From NCBI GenBank assembly GCA_030682375.1, contig JAUXOL010000013.1, positions 230,051 to 294,050 on the forward strand: 64,000 bases of DNA. The letters are read 5' to 3'. This document shows, one piece after another, positions 54,935-63,840 of this stretch. Each line of letters starts with the position of its first letter. Positions within the stretch are counted from its first letter, which is position 1. Below the pieces are notes generated by a model. It had not been told where the DNA came from, did no database searches, and saw only the letters and a list, made by a program, of their open reading frames with translations. The DNA is from Gallionella sp. Its GTDB lineage: Bacteria > Pseudomonadota > Gammaproteobacteria > Burkholderiales > Gallionellaceae. The position numbers were made by a program, and so were the translations under genes.

Positions 54935-55639
54935 TTAAGGTTTTGACAATAGGCTCTGTGCCAGTCTGAAATCGGATATGTCATCGATATCCACGGATTC
55001 GTTCCTGTTCATTATGTATGCAAATATATTCCCGGAAATAAAGAACGATTCCTCTGCAAGCAGTCTGCTTGTGCGGCAAATATAAATTGCTCCATTCAAG
55101 CGATAGTTTTTTGGCAAATCCTGACTCCGGACATTTTTGACTTCATCTCGAATGAATTTATCCATGCTGAGATCGTCCGGCAACGTGTTCATCCAGAGAG
55201 GCGAGTGATCCACTTCGCAAACGGAGATGATCGCATCGGCATTCTTCTGCTCCAACAGTTCGATTGCAGCCGAGATGTCCCTTGCTCCCCTGAGTGGCGA
55301 GGTGGGCTGTAGTAGCACTACGAAATCGAATTCCCTTCCCATCTCATGCTGATAGAAGTCAATCGCGTGTTTGATCGCATCGAAACTTGCAGCCGTGTCG
55401 CTTGCCAGAGCTTCAGGGCGGAGGAATGGCACATTGGCACCATGCAGTCTGGCCACATTGGCTATCTCAGCATCATCTGTTGTCACCATTACTTCATCAA
55501 GATACGGGCAATCACATGCCGCCTCTATCGACCATGCGATGAGCGGCTTGCCGCCGAGATCAAGAACATTCTTTCTCGGCAATCTTTTGCTGCCCCCCCG
55601 CGCCGGTATGATGGCAAGAAAAGTCTTCTTCTCGGGCAT
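54935..55639 (-). CDS. legF: CMP-nonulosonate (CMP-legionaminic/sialic acid) cytidylyltransferase
   Basis: A 234-residue enzyme with the CMP-NeuAc synthetase signature IIPARGGSKRLPRKN, plus LGGKPLIAWSIEAA, LLQPTSPLR and the expected C-terminal part (SVDIDDISDFRLAQ). It activates the nine-carbon sugar with CTP. The legionaminic acid assignment comes from its neighbours; NeuA or PseF cannot be excluded by this gene alone. It starts at the last base of the ptmE-like stop. Confidence 0.88.
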   Translation of the reverse strand: MPEKKTFLAIIPARGGSKRLPRKNVLDLGGKPLIAWSIEAACDCPYLDEVMVTTDDAEIANVARLHGANVPFLRPEALASDTAASFDAIKHAIDFYQHEMGREFDFVVLLQPTSPLRGARDISAAIELLEQKNADAIISVCEVDHSPLWMNTLPDDLSMDKFIRDEVKNVRSQDLPKNYRLNGAIYICRTSRLLAEESFFISGNIFAYIMNRNESVDIDDISDFRLAQSLLSKP

Positions 55640-56688
55640 TATTGAAACACCTCGCCATATTCACTGTTCGCCTTTTCATAATCACTCATTCGTCCGATAT
55701 CCAGCCAGTATTCCCTGATTGGGAAAGACAGGGCATTCGCCCCTCTCGCTATCATGCTTTCGAAGAGTGATGGCATGTCAAAGAACTGGTCATTCGGGAT
55801 GAGATCCAACGATTCAGGATTCAGCATGTAGATGCCTCCACTCACATAGAATTTGTGGGTAGGCTTCTCTTCGATAGAGGTGATTTGGCTATCCGAGATA
55901 TTTACGACTCCGTATGGAACTTGGAAGTCATACTCACGCACGGCCATAGTTGCCATTGCATTGTGCGACTCGTGGTAATCATGCAGATGTTCGAAATTTA
56001 CGTTGGTCAACAAATCGGCATTCATCACAAAAAAAGGCTCGCTCAACTGGTCGCGCATCAAACTCAATGCGCCGGCAGTGCCCATACGCTTTGTCTCGTG
56101 GACATAACTTATCTTTACCCCGAAGGCTCCTCCATCGCCGAAATGCTCTTCAATGACATGCGATTTATAACTGACGCTCAGGACGACATCCCGATATCCG
56201 TATTTGGCAAAGTTCTCGATGATGGTTTCCAGGATAGGTTTTTGGCCCACATGCAGCATCGGCTTGGGAATTGAATCGGTCAGGGGACTGAGACGTGTTC
56301 CCAGGCCACCCGCCATCAGAACGACTTTATTGGATCGTTCTGCGGGCTGTAGTATCTCGTCAATTTCGGCGACGCCTACGATGCATCCGTCGTTATCAAT
56401 AACGGGTATCTGATAAATCATTTTTGCGGCAGCAAGCTGAAGTATCTTTTCTCTCGAATCATTGATACCGCAGGTGGTTGGGTTGGTGTTATAGAAACCG
56501 TCAATCACGGCATCCAACCCAACCCCTTTGAGTATCGCCCTTCTGATGTCACCATCAGAAATGGTGCCCATGAGTTTTTGGGTTGCATCGACAACAAGTC
56601 CGATCTTCATCGCGCCGGAATCGATCACTTCCAGCGCGCGACGAATCGTGGAGGTCGGGGATAGAAGAATATGCCGGTATTGCCTCAT
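55639..56688 (-). CDS. ptmE: Nucleotidyltransferase with CBS domains, PtmE-like
   Basis: A 349-residue protein with two N-terminal CBS motifs (to about 115) and a nucleotidyltransferase domain (VVLMAGGLGTRLSPLTDSIPKPML). This matches PtmE, which makes GDP-glucosamine from glucosamine 1-phosphate in the Campylobacter legionaminic pathway. That implies a GDP-linked route here. It overlaps the deacetylase gene by four bases. Confidence 0.82.
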   Translation of the reverse strand: MRQYRHILLSPTSTIRRALEVIDSGAMKIGLVVDATQKLMGTISDGDIRRAILKGVGLDAVIDGFYNTNPTTCGINDSREKILQLAAAKMIYQIPVIDNDGCIVGVAEIDEILQPAERSNKVVLMAGGLGTRLSPLTDSIPKPMLHVGQKPILETIIENFAKYGYRDVVLSVSYKSHVIEEHFGDGGAFGVKISYVHETKRMGTAGALSLMRDQLSEPFFVMNADLLTNVNFEHLHDYHESHNAMATMAVREYDFQVPYGVVNISDSQITSIEEKPTHKFYVSGGIYMLNPESLDLIPNDQFFDMPSLFESMIARGANALSFPIREYWLDIGRMSDYEKANSEYGEVFQ

Positions 56689-57350
56689 GCTATCTCCTTC
56701 AGCACCATGAAACTTTCAGCATATTTACACCCGGCCGCGGCACCTCGCAGTGTTGCCAGCGCAGTTATGCTTTCTTCGCTTCTCGGAAACGGATGAGGAC
56801 GTAATTCGCTTTGATATACCAGTAAGACTTCCATCTTGCGTTCAAACTGGTCGGACACATCTACAAACATGTTGGGCACGAAACCGCCGCTCGCAGATTG
56901 CGCAAAATCAGTTTCACTCAACGTCTCGACCATCATCACCTTGCGCACTGAAGGATAACGAAAGGATTTGGTACAACTGTAAGCTGCGGCAAAAGCATGC
57001 TGGTGATCGGAATGCACATCATGCTGGAACGGTAGAAAAACCTGATTGGGCTGCACACTTTGGAAGACCTTGGATATGGCCGCCACCAGTTGCGACATCG
57101 GGACTTCATCCAACCTAGCAGCAGGAAAGCCTAAATGATGCACACTGTCAAAATCGTACATCTGTGCAACAGTTTCTATTTCGCGCGCTCTGCGCGCTAT
57201 CGCCTCGGGTGTAAACCCACATTCTGCAGTCATTGCGGTGACGATCAGCCAATGAATCTCATCACCTTGCGCTTTGTGCTTCAGCAACGTACCGCCACAC
57301 CCCAATGTTTCATCATCCGGGTGAACTGCAACCACCAGAATCTTTTGCAT
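56685..57350 (-). CDS. PIG-L/LmbE-family deacetylase
   Basis: A 221-residue protein with the zinc-binding AVHPDDETLGCGG motif near residue 9 and HSDHQHAFAA later in the chain. The family removes N-acetyl groups from GlcNAc derivatives. Between legG and the ptmE-like gene it may deacetylate a pathway sugar or the finished nonulosonate, so a different N-acyl group can be added. Substrate is inferred. Confidence 0.88.
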   Translation of the reverse strand: MQKILVVAVHPDDETLGCGGTLLKHKAQGDEIHWLIVTAMTAECGFTPEAIARRAREIETVAQMYDFDSVHHLGFPAARLDEVPMSQLVAAISKVFQSVQPNQVFLPFQHDVHSDHQHAFAAAYSCTKSFRYPSVRKVMMVETLSETDFAQSASGGFVPNMFVDVSDQFERKMEVLLVYQSELRPHPFPRSEESITALATLRGAAAGCKYAESFMVLKEIA

Positions 57351-57352
57351 AT

Positions 57353-58513
57353 TTAGTTCATCTCCAATGGGTCTTCAGTCTTCTTCAGCAGCTGGCTGAA
57401 GTCGGTCGTTCTTATTAACTCATAGACTTTTTTGCAGCTATTTCCATCGCCGTAGGGGTTCTTTATCTCAGCGAGATTTCTCTGAAAGACGTCCGAGAGA
57501 AGTTTCGAAACTGATTTTTCAATGTCGTCTTTTGAGTTGTCACAAAAGAGAACATTGTCACCGCAGTACCTTCCCTTTTGTCGCAACCCGACATTGATCG
57601 CCCCCAGGGGAATAGATGCAGCCTCAAGAATGCCGGAGGACGAATTTCCAATGAGGAACCTCGCCTGCTTATACAAAGACAGGAAGGTTTCGCGATTTAG
57701 GTTCTTGTAGAACCAGAATGCCGGATCGTTCTCATACTGCGCGATCTTCTCGATAATCAGATGATTTCCTGGATCGCTATTGGGGTAACTGACAATCGCA
57801 GGGATTCCCGATTTTTTTAACGCCAAGAGAATGTTCTCGAAACAAACTCCGGCATCGGCCCTCTCCTGGTCTACGGGGTGATATATCACCATCGCATAGC
57901 CGTCCAGTTTCTTGCCTTCCGGCAACAACCGTCTTGCTTCCTCAAGCGTCCCGCTGCGATGCGAAACAAATTTGTCGAGCGCTATGCTGCCTGCGACAAA
58001 TATTCTGTTGGCAGACTCTCCCATCTTAAGCAGCCGCTGCTTGTGCTGGTCTATCGAAACCACATGAAATGTCGAGAGCTTGGAGGTTGCATGCCTGACA
58101 ACAGTATCGGCATGCCCGTCTTTCTCATGGTCTCCACCGAAAAAATGTATCGTCGGAATATTCAGGAATGTTCCAAGCATGCCGCCCACCAACACATCCT
58201 CCCTGTCACCCGCATACAAAATCAAATCCGGCATCCACGAGGCCACAACGTCCACTGCATTCTGAAGCATGATACTGGCTGTCTTTAGTCTGGCTTTTTG
58301 CGAGTCAGAGTCAATCAGGCTCTCGATTTCGGCCAGAATTCCAAAACCGTCCTTTTTGATCAGATCAACAGTATTGCCGTAGGTGAAAGAAAGATGTGCG
58401 CCTGCAACGAGCAGCTTGAGTTCTATTTCAGCATCACTATCCAGAAGCCGGTAAAGACCACTCATCAAGTCGTAATCAGACCTGATTGTTGTAATAGCGA
58501 GTATTTTCTTCAT
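57353..58513 (-). CDS. legG: Hydrolysing nucleotide-sugar 2-epimerase (NeuC/LegG family)
   Basis: A 386-residue enzyme of the UDP-GlcNAc 2-epimerase fold (ILAITTIRSDYDLMSGLYRLL, HFFGGDHEKDGHADTVVRHA, IGNSSSGILEAASIPLGAINVG). In the legionaminic route it removes the nucleotide and epimerises C2 to give the six-carbon precursor. NeuC of sialic acid synthesis is the close alternative; legB and legC beside it favour LegG. It overlaps the wbqC-like gene by four bases. Confidence 0.88.
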   Translation of the reverse strand: MKKILAITTIRSDYDLMSGLYRLLDSDAEIELKLLVAGAHLSFTYGNTVDLIKKDGFGILAEIESLIDSDSQKARLKTASIMLQNAVDVVASWMPDLILYAGDREDVLVGGMLGTFLNIPTIHFFGGDHEKDGHADTVVRHATSKLSTFHVVSIDQHKQRLLKMGESANRIFVAGSIALDKFVSHRSGTLEEARRLLPEGKKLDGYAMVIYHPVDQERADAGVCFENILLALKKSGIPAIVSYPNSDPGNHLIIEKIAQYENDPAFWFYKNLNRETFLSLYKQARFLIGNSSSGILEAASIPLGAINVGLRQKGRYCGDNVLFCDNSKDDIEKSVSKLLSDVFQRNLAEIKNPYGDGNSCKKVYELIRTTDFSQLLKKTEDPLEMN

Positions 58514-59214
58514 TGGTCGGCTCCCGACTTCAGCACCTGAATGGCTTGTTTGGTGCCCACATTAAATAGCAAATCGAGACAAGACAGTCCTGATATGAAT
58601 TCCCGGGAATTTTTCTGCGCGTAAACAGGATGCGAGAAGTTTACATACTCGAGTGCAATCCCTTCTGACTCGAAAATAGCATCATCCTGATAGGCCTGCG
58701 CCCCCTTGCCGGAAAGATAATGTTTGGCATTTGTTGCCTTCAATAGCTGCAGAACCAAATCCGCTTTCTTGGCCTCGCGATCATAGTTTGTCTGGCTTTG
58801 CATGATCACTTTCGTGCCGATCCCGAACAATGCCATACTCGTGCTCATCGACTCCATGACCACATCAAGCAAGAAAGTTGTTTGCTTCTGGAACATCGGT
58901 TGAATTACAGGATATATTTGATCGAAGAATGGATGCTTCTTGTAGTTATTCAGCAAAAAGTTATTGTGCTTGGTTCCCCATGTTGGATCGGCAATCTGCA
59001 AGTCTTTAAACGGGATTTCAAGGTAATTCTGTTTCACAAACGGAATCGTCAGATATTTCACTTTCCCATCATTCGTGAGAAATTGGTTGCGATGCTGAAA
59101 CGCACTGTCCGACAGCTGCACGTCATCCAGCACAATCAATACCTCACTGCATGCGATTTTATGCAGCAGCCCAAGCCATGGAAAATAGCAAGGCTGGTGA
59201 ATGGAAAATATCAT
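58510..59214 (-). CDS. WbqC-family protein
   Basis: A 234-residue protein with the family opening FSIHQPCYFPWLGLLHKIACSEVLIVLDDVQ and HYLSGKGAQAYQDDAIF. WbqC-like proteins occur in many surface-sugar clusters and may act in an acyl- or aminoacyl-transfer step, but their activity is not well defined. It is coupled by four-base overlaps to the genes on both sides. Confidence 0.87.
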   Translation of the reverse strand: MIFSIHQPCYFPWLGLLHKIACSEVLIVLDDVQLSDSAFQHRNQFLTNDGKVKYLTIPFVKQNYLEIPFKDLQIADPTWGTKHNNFLLNNYKKHPFFDQIYPVIQPMFQKQTTFLLDVVMESMSTSMALFGIGTKVIMQSQTNYDREAKKADLVLQLLKATNAKHYLSGKGAQAYQDDAIFESEGIALEYVNFSHPVYAQKNSREFISGLSCLDLLFNVGTKQAIQVLKSGADQ

Positions 59215-59882
59215 TTCTTCTTTGCCACCAAATAATATTCAGATGCCGTGTTCTCAGATAAGGATGAGGCGCGTTCGTAATAGCCGCAGTCAATGACTTC
59301 AAGCCGATCGAACAACCCTAGGAACTCTTGCTCATTTTTTGGTGAAAAGACTTTGCAACCTTCCTGAGTTGGAATCCGCCCGTCAATCACATAGGTATCC
59401 ACATCAATCAGTTTTGCGTTCTTAACTTTCACATCCCTGGGCGTGATCAAAGTACACAACAACATCCCCCCGGGTTTGAGCCATTCATATAGCTTTGCGA
59501 TCGATGCAAGCAATCCTTGTTTGTCGTTATAGTAGAGCATCTGCCAAGCCACAATCAGGTCAAAATGGCCGGTTAGATTTGGCTCACTCCCGCTAACCAA
59601 GAAATTAGCCGGATTGAAGTTCCCGAATTTGGCTAGCCTGTTCTTCGCAATATTCACGCTGCTTTCGGATATCTCAATGCCGTACAACTCCTGCATGTGC
59701 TGAATAAGAAACTCGGCATTGTTGGCGGAGCCAAAGCCGTAATCCAGACATCTTCCATTCAGGTTGATATCCTTCCTGTTCTGAAAAAACAAGGTGACTA
59801 AATTTTCATTGGGATAGCTTAAGAAGCTTCCAGCTTTGTTGTTGCTGTATATGTCATCCCAATTGGCAATATTTTTGTCCAT
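59211..59882 (-). CDS. Class I SAM-dependent methyltransferase
   Basis: A 223-residue methyltransferase with CLDYGFGSANNAEFLIQHM, YGIEISESSVNIAK and DLIVAWQMLYYNDK. Set between legI and the wbqC-like gene with tight spacing, it may methylate the nonulosonic acid or its N-acyl substituent. That target is inference. Confidence 0.85.
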   Translation of the reverse strand: MDKNIANWDDIYSNNKAGSFLSYPNENLVTLFFQNRKDINLNGRCLDYGFGSANNAEFLIQHMQELYGIEISESSVNIAKNRLAKFGNFNPANFLVSGSEPNLTGHFDLIVAWQMLYYNDKQGLLASIAKLYEWLKPGGMLLCTLITPRDVKVKNAKLIDVDTYVIDGRIPTQEGCKVFSPKNEQEFLGLFDRLEVIDCGYYERASSLSENTASEYYLVAKKK

Positions 59883-59900
59883 CAGCTACCCCGCGTCCAA

Positions 59901-60905
59901 TTAAAGTACTTCATCGGGCAAATAATCACGTTGCGCCACTTGCCCGATGATTTCATCCCAACGCATCGGATTTATGCCGGCTCCGGGACGTTTGACCGCA
60001 AGGTTGTCCGAGCTGAAAGCTTCACCCGCCTTAATTGGCCGTGCCGCGACAATGCTTTTGCGTGAAATTGGAATATTTTTTGCTTCGCTTTTACTTGCCT
60101 TTTTGATGCCGTCGCCAATCGCCTGATCTATGTTTCGGATGGCTCGCACCATCGATTTAAGTTCATTCGGCTCTAGACTTGCCTTGTGGTCAGGTCCTTC
60201 CATGGTTCGATCCAGCGTGAAGTGTTTTTCAATCACACTAGCGCCCATTGCAACTGCGGCTATCGGCACTTCGATTCCTTGAGTGTGGTCGGAATATCCA
60301 ACTTTCACGCCGAAGGCATCCCGCATCGTTTGCATGGCCCGAAGGTTAACTTCGTCGATTGGGCACGGGTATTCGGTTGTGGCATGCAGCACCGTTATCT
60401 TCTCTTTGGGGACGCCCTGATCGACCAGGACATCCAATGCATCCTCCACTTCGCCAAGGTCGGCCATGCCGGTCGACAGAATCACTTCTTTGCCCAATCG
60501 CCCAATGTGTCGCAAGTAGGGCAGATTGGTAATTTCTCCGCTGGGAATTTTGAAAATCGGCATTCCAAAGTCATTCAACAACTCGATACTATCGTGATCA
60601 AACGGCGTCGAGAGAAACATGATCCGCTTTTCATTGCAGTAGCTGATAAGTGTGCGGTGCGCATCTTCATCCAGCTCCAGCTTTTTGATCATTTCATATT
60701 GAGATTCACCCGCCGAAGTCGTTTGCTTTTGATAGTCGGCTTTTTGAGCAGTTTTACTGACCAGCTTATCCGCTTTAAAGGTCTGGAATTTCACTGCATC
60801 GGCGCCCGCCTCAACAGCCACATCCACAAGCCTTTTAGCCAAATCGAGTGAACCGTTATGGTTGACCCCTGCTTCGGCGATAACGAAAGTCTTAATCATT
60901 TGCAT
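59901..60905 (-). CDS. legI: N-acylneuraminate/legionaminate synthase (NeuB/LegI)
   Basis: I use the ATG at 60905 (MQMIKTFVIAEAG) and not the longer track ORF; AGG precedes it. The result is 334 residues, the usual length. A TIM-barrel condenses PEP with the six-carbon sugar (AEAGVNHNGSLDLAK, AVKFQTFKAD, LSTGMADLGEVEDAL, GYSDHTQG). A C-terminal SAF antifreeze-like domain follows (ISRKSIVAARPIKAGEAFSSDNLAVKRPG). It overlaps the acetyltransferase stop by 14 bases. Confidence 0.92.
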   Translation of the reverse strand: MQMIKTFVIAEAGVNHNGSLDLAKRLVDVAVEAGADAVKFQTFKADKLVSKTAQKADYQKQTTSAGESQYEMIKKLELDEDAHRTLISYCNEKRIMFLSTPFDHDSIELLNDFGMPIFKIPSGEITNLPYLRHIGRLGKEVILSTGMADLGEVEDALDVLVDQGVPKEKITVLHATTEYPCPIDEVNLRAMQTMRDAFGVKVGYSDHTQGIEVPIAAVAMGASVIEKHFTLDRTMEGPDHKASLEPNELKSMVRAIRNIDQAIGDGIKKASKSEAKNIPISRKSIVAARPIKAGEAFSSDNLAVKRPGAGINPMRWDEIIGQVAQRDYLPDEVL

Positions 60906-61485
60906 GGCCTGTGAATAACGATCCAGCTTTAATAAAATCATTTTCTTTGGTAGCGACAGCCTCTCTTGTTGCCGCATTACTGCCCACAAAAGTACCCTGC
61001 CCGACTACACCCCCTCCATTAATAACGGCCGTGGTCGATATATGGCAATGGTCACCAACGATAGCGTCATGCTCGATCAGAGCTTTAGTATTGATAATGC
61101 AGTTGCTGCCGATGGTAGCGCGTGAGTTGATCAGCGCATCGTGCATAATGATTGTTCCCTCCCCTACAGACGCATGCCTGGAAACATATGCTCTCGGCGA
61201 AATGATCACCGGCAACGTATATCCAAGGGACTTTGCATATTCAAAAAGTCGAATCCGCACCTGCGGACTTCTGATCTGCCCGACAGTGATGAGCGCAAAA
61301 TCACAGCTTGAGCGCAGGCTTGAAAGATTGTCATCTTTGCCCAAAATCTGGTATCCAAGAATCTCTTTACCGCCGGGGTCTTTATCAACGATGCCCGCAA
61401 TCTCGAACTTGTCTTCCTGCTCAATCACGTCGATACAAGAGGCGCAATGCCCCCCACCACCGATCAATATCAGCTTCGGCTTCAT
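60892..61485 (-). CDS. NeuD/PglD-type sugar acetyltransferase (LegH role likely)
   Basis: A 197-residue protein with an N-terminal nucleotide-sugar-binding part (LILIGGGGHCASCIDVIEQ) and a left-handed beta-helix (GEGTIIMHDALINSRATIGSNCIINTKALIEHDAIVGDHCHISTTAVINGG). The catalytic histidine is in IEHDAIVG. By position between legI and legC it most likely acetylates the 4-amino sugar, the LegH step. Confidence 0.87.
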   Translation of the reverse strand: MKPKLILIGGGGHCASCIDVIEQEDKFEIAGIVDKDPGGKEILGYQILGKDDNLSSLRSSCDFALITVGQIRSPQVRIRLFEYAKSLGYTLPVIISPRAYVSRHASVGEGTIIMHDALINSRATIGSNCIINTKALIEHDAIVGDHCHISTTAVINGGGVVGQGTFVGSNAATREAVATKENDFIKAGSLFTGHAND

Positions 61486-62633
61486 TGGATTCTCGCGCTG
61501 CTGGGGATGTTCACAACGCGCTCCTCAAGCCATTTGGCATTGGATAGATCGGATGACTGGCAGTCCCGGAACATGTCGAGTTCGTTCATCAAGCGCCATA
61601 TCGGTCTCGACATCACGCCGGCCTCGTTCAGTTCTTTCAAGAATTGGTCCCGTGCCTGCTTGTCCTCCAGCACAAGTGCGTTGAGCCAATAGTTCGCTGT
61701 TGCCTGTTTCGGCTCTTTAACAAAGGAGAGGCCCGCATCTGCGAAGAAAGCGGCATAAGCCAAAGCAATTTGGCGCTTGCTCTCGAGCAGTCGCGGCAGG
61801 CTTTCCATCTGGGCGCATCCTAAGGCGGCATTGATGTTCGGGAGCCGATAGTTGTAGCCGATCTCGTCGTGGATGAATTCGTACGGATGGGGTACTTTTG
61901 CGGTCGTGGTGATATGTTTCGCACGCTTGGCCAGTGCCTCATCATCGGTAACGATCATTCCGCCGCCACCTGTTGTGATGGTTTTGTTGCCGTTGAAACT
62001 GAATGCGGCCAATTTGCCGAATGTCCCCGTGTGCCTTCCCTGATAATAACTGCCGAGACTTTCTGCCGCATCTTCGACCAGAGCGATGCCGAACTGCTCA
62101 CAGATATCAGCTATTGCATCGATCCGACAAGGATGTCCGAATGTATGCATGGGTACGATGGCGGATATCTTCCGGCCTGTAGTCTTGTTGATGCAGCCGC
62201 CTGCGGTTCGAGTCGCATTGGCAGAAAGGAAGGCCTCCAGACTTACCGGACTCAATCCAAGCGTGTCTCTATCCACATCGACAAACACCGGCTTGGCCCC
62301 GCAATAGCTGATTGCATTGCAAGTCGCCACGAACGACAAAGACTGCGTAATCACTTCGTCATCCGGGCCTACGCCGGCAAGCTTGAGTGCGATATGCAAT
62401 GCCGCCGTGCCGTTCACCGTGGCTACGGCATATTTCGCCCCCGTGTATTTCACCATTTCCTGTTCGAACCGATCGACGTATTTGCCCACACTGGACACGA
62501 ATGTCGAGTCGATGCAATCGATCACATAGGCTTTCTCATTGCCCACAAATTTCGGTTCATGCAATGGAATGAACTCGGCCGTTTGGTAGACGCCCCGTAT
62601 GAAATCGATAACCGGCTGATGTTTTTTTATCAT
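61482..62633 (-). CDS. legC: DegT/DnrJ/EryC1-family aminotransferase (LegC)
   Basis: I use the ATG at 62633 (MIKKHQPVIDF), two bases after the legB stop; the track ORF adds a non-family leader. The 383-residue PLP enzyme shows EFIPLHEPKFVGNEK, VNGTAALHIALKLAG, VEDAAESLGSYY and the PLP lysine in FSFNGNKTITTGGGG. It transaminates the 4-keto sugar made by LegB. Confidence 0.9.
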   Translation of the reverse strand: MIKKHQPVIDFIRGVYQTAEFIPLHEPKFVGNEKAYVIDCIDSTFVSSVGKYVDRFEQEMVKYTGAKYAVATVNGTAALHIALKLAGVGPDDEVITQSLSFVATCNAISYCGAKPVFVDVDRDTLGLSPVSLEAFLSANATRTAGGCINKTTGRKISAIVPMHTFGHPCRIDAIADICEQFGIALVEDAAESLGSYYQGRHTGTFGKLAAFSFNGNKTITTGGGGMIVTDDEALAKRAKHITTTAKVPHPYEFIHDEIGYNYRLPNINAALGCAQMESLPRLLESKRQIALAYAAFFADAGLSFVKEPKQATANYWLNALVLEDKQARDQFLKELNEAGVMSRPIWRLMNELDMFRDCQSSDLSNAKWLEERVVNIPSSARIQ

Positions 62634-62635
62634 CT

Positions 62636-63826
62636 CTACATTTTTCCGTCGAGATATTTGCCGGTTTCCTTGTGCCCGAATTCTGGAATCATATGGCAAA
62701 ACAAATCCACGATTTCATTCTTGCTCCAACTCCCGGCCTTCTTCCAGTCATCGATATTTCGGGTGAACATTTCAAGCGCCGTATCATCGAAAACCGGTTC
62801 GTTCTTTATGACCCCAAGATTCTGGAATCGGACCATGTCGAGCGTTTCGTTATCCGTAAAGAATTCCTCAAAATCCTTTTCTCCGGTCGTATCGCTGTCA
62901 GTGAACAGACACGGCCATTTCCCTTGCTCGGGCAACGTCTCGGCCAGCCTTCTCGCCTCATCTTCCGATGTACACAAATATGGCTCATAACCCATCTGTT
63001 CGAGATATTTAACCGCGATCTCGGCAAAAGTGATCAGGTGCAATTCCTCACTTAATTTCGGAAAAAAGATATCCCTGTTCTCGCCGAATATGCAGGACAT
63101 CAGACAAAGCTCACCCGACTCCTTTGGAGTAACGAAATAACGCTTGATGTCCTGGGGAGCGACGATAGGCTGCCGCTTCTGGATACGCTGATTGAAGCCG
63201 TGCAAAAGCGAACCGTCCGAGAAAGCCACGTTGGCAAACCGCGCCGTAGAGATATCGATCTCCAGACTACGCCTCATCAAGAACATTTCCATGATGCGCT
63301 TTGAAGCACCCATCATGTTCACCGGATTGGCTGCCTTGTCGGTCGAAACACAGAAATATTTACGCGACTTGTTCGCGATAGACTGGAGCAATGTCTTTTC
63401 CGTATTGAATATGTTCACGTCGATCATCCGCATCAACGTAAAAGGATCCTTCTCGCTCCGCACATGCTTCAAGGCCGACAGGTTAAGTACATAGTCATAT
63501 TTACCATCTGCCTTGATAAAGGCATCGTACTCAACCGAACCTACATCAAGCGCAAACGTCTGGAAATCGCCATCGATATAGCCATAAGAACTCCGGATGT
63601 CCCGAACCAGTTCAACCATGTTGTTTTCGCTGATATCGACAACATGAAGCTTTCTTGGCTCCCTCTTGAATATTTCTTTGGTAACGGCTTGCCCAATGGA
63701 ACCCGCCCCGCCAATAACCAAAAAGGTCGATGATGAGACAATACGGCGCAATTCCTGCTCGTTAGACATAACATCATGAACGAACAGTTCTTTTTCTCTA
63801 CCAATAAGGGATAGGATCGATACCAT
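62636..63826 (-). CDS. legB: Nucleotide-sugar 4,6-dehydratase (LegB)
   Basis: I use the ATG at 63826 (MVSILSLIGREKELF) with AAAGG upstream. The 396-residue extended SDR enzyme has the LegB-like leader, a Rossmann motif (FLVIGGAGSIGQAVTKEIF), LSALKHVRSEKDP, the STDKAANPVNMMGASK block, and C-terminal additions. It makes the 4-keto-6-deoxy sugar that starts the legionaminic route. It lies 14 bases after the dehydrogenase gene at the window edge. Confidence 0.88.
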   Translation of the reverse strand: MVSILSLIGREKELFVHDVMSNEQELRRIVSSSTFLVIGGAGSIGQAVTKEIFKREPRKLHVVDISENNMVELVRDIRSSYGYIDGDFQTFALDVGSVEYDAFIKADGKYDYVLNLSALKHVRSEKDPFTLMRMIDVNIFNTEKTLLQSIANKSRKYFCVSTDKAANPVNMMGASKRIMEMFLMRRSLEIDISTARFANVAFSDGSLLHGFNQRIQKRQPIVAPQDIKRYFVTPKESGELCLMSCIFGENRDIFFPKLSEELHLITFAEIAVKYLEQMGYEPYLCTSEDEARRLAETLPEQGKWPCLFTDSDTTGEKDFEEFFTDNETLDMVRFQNLGVIKNEPVFDDTALEMFTRNIDDWKKAGSWSKNEIVDLFCHMIPEFGHKETGKYLDGKM

Positions 63827-63840
63827 TTTCAACCTTTTGC

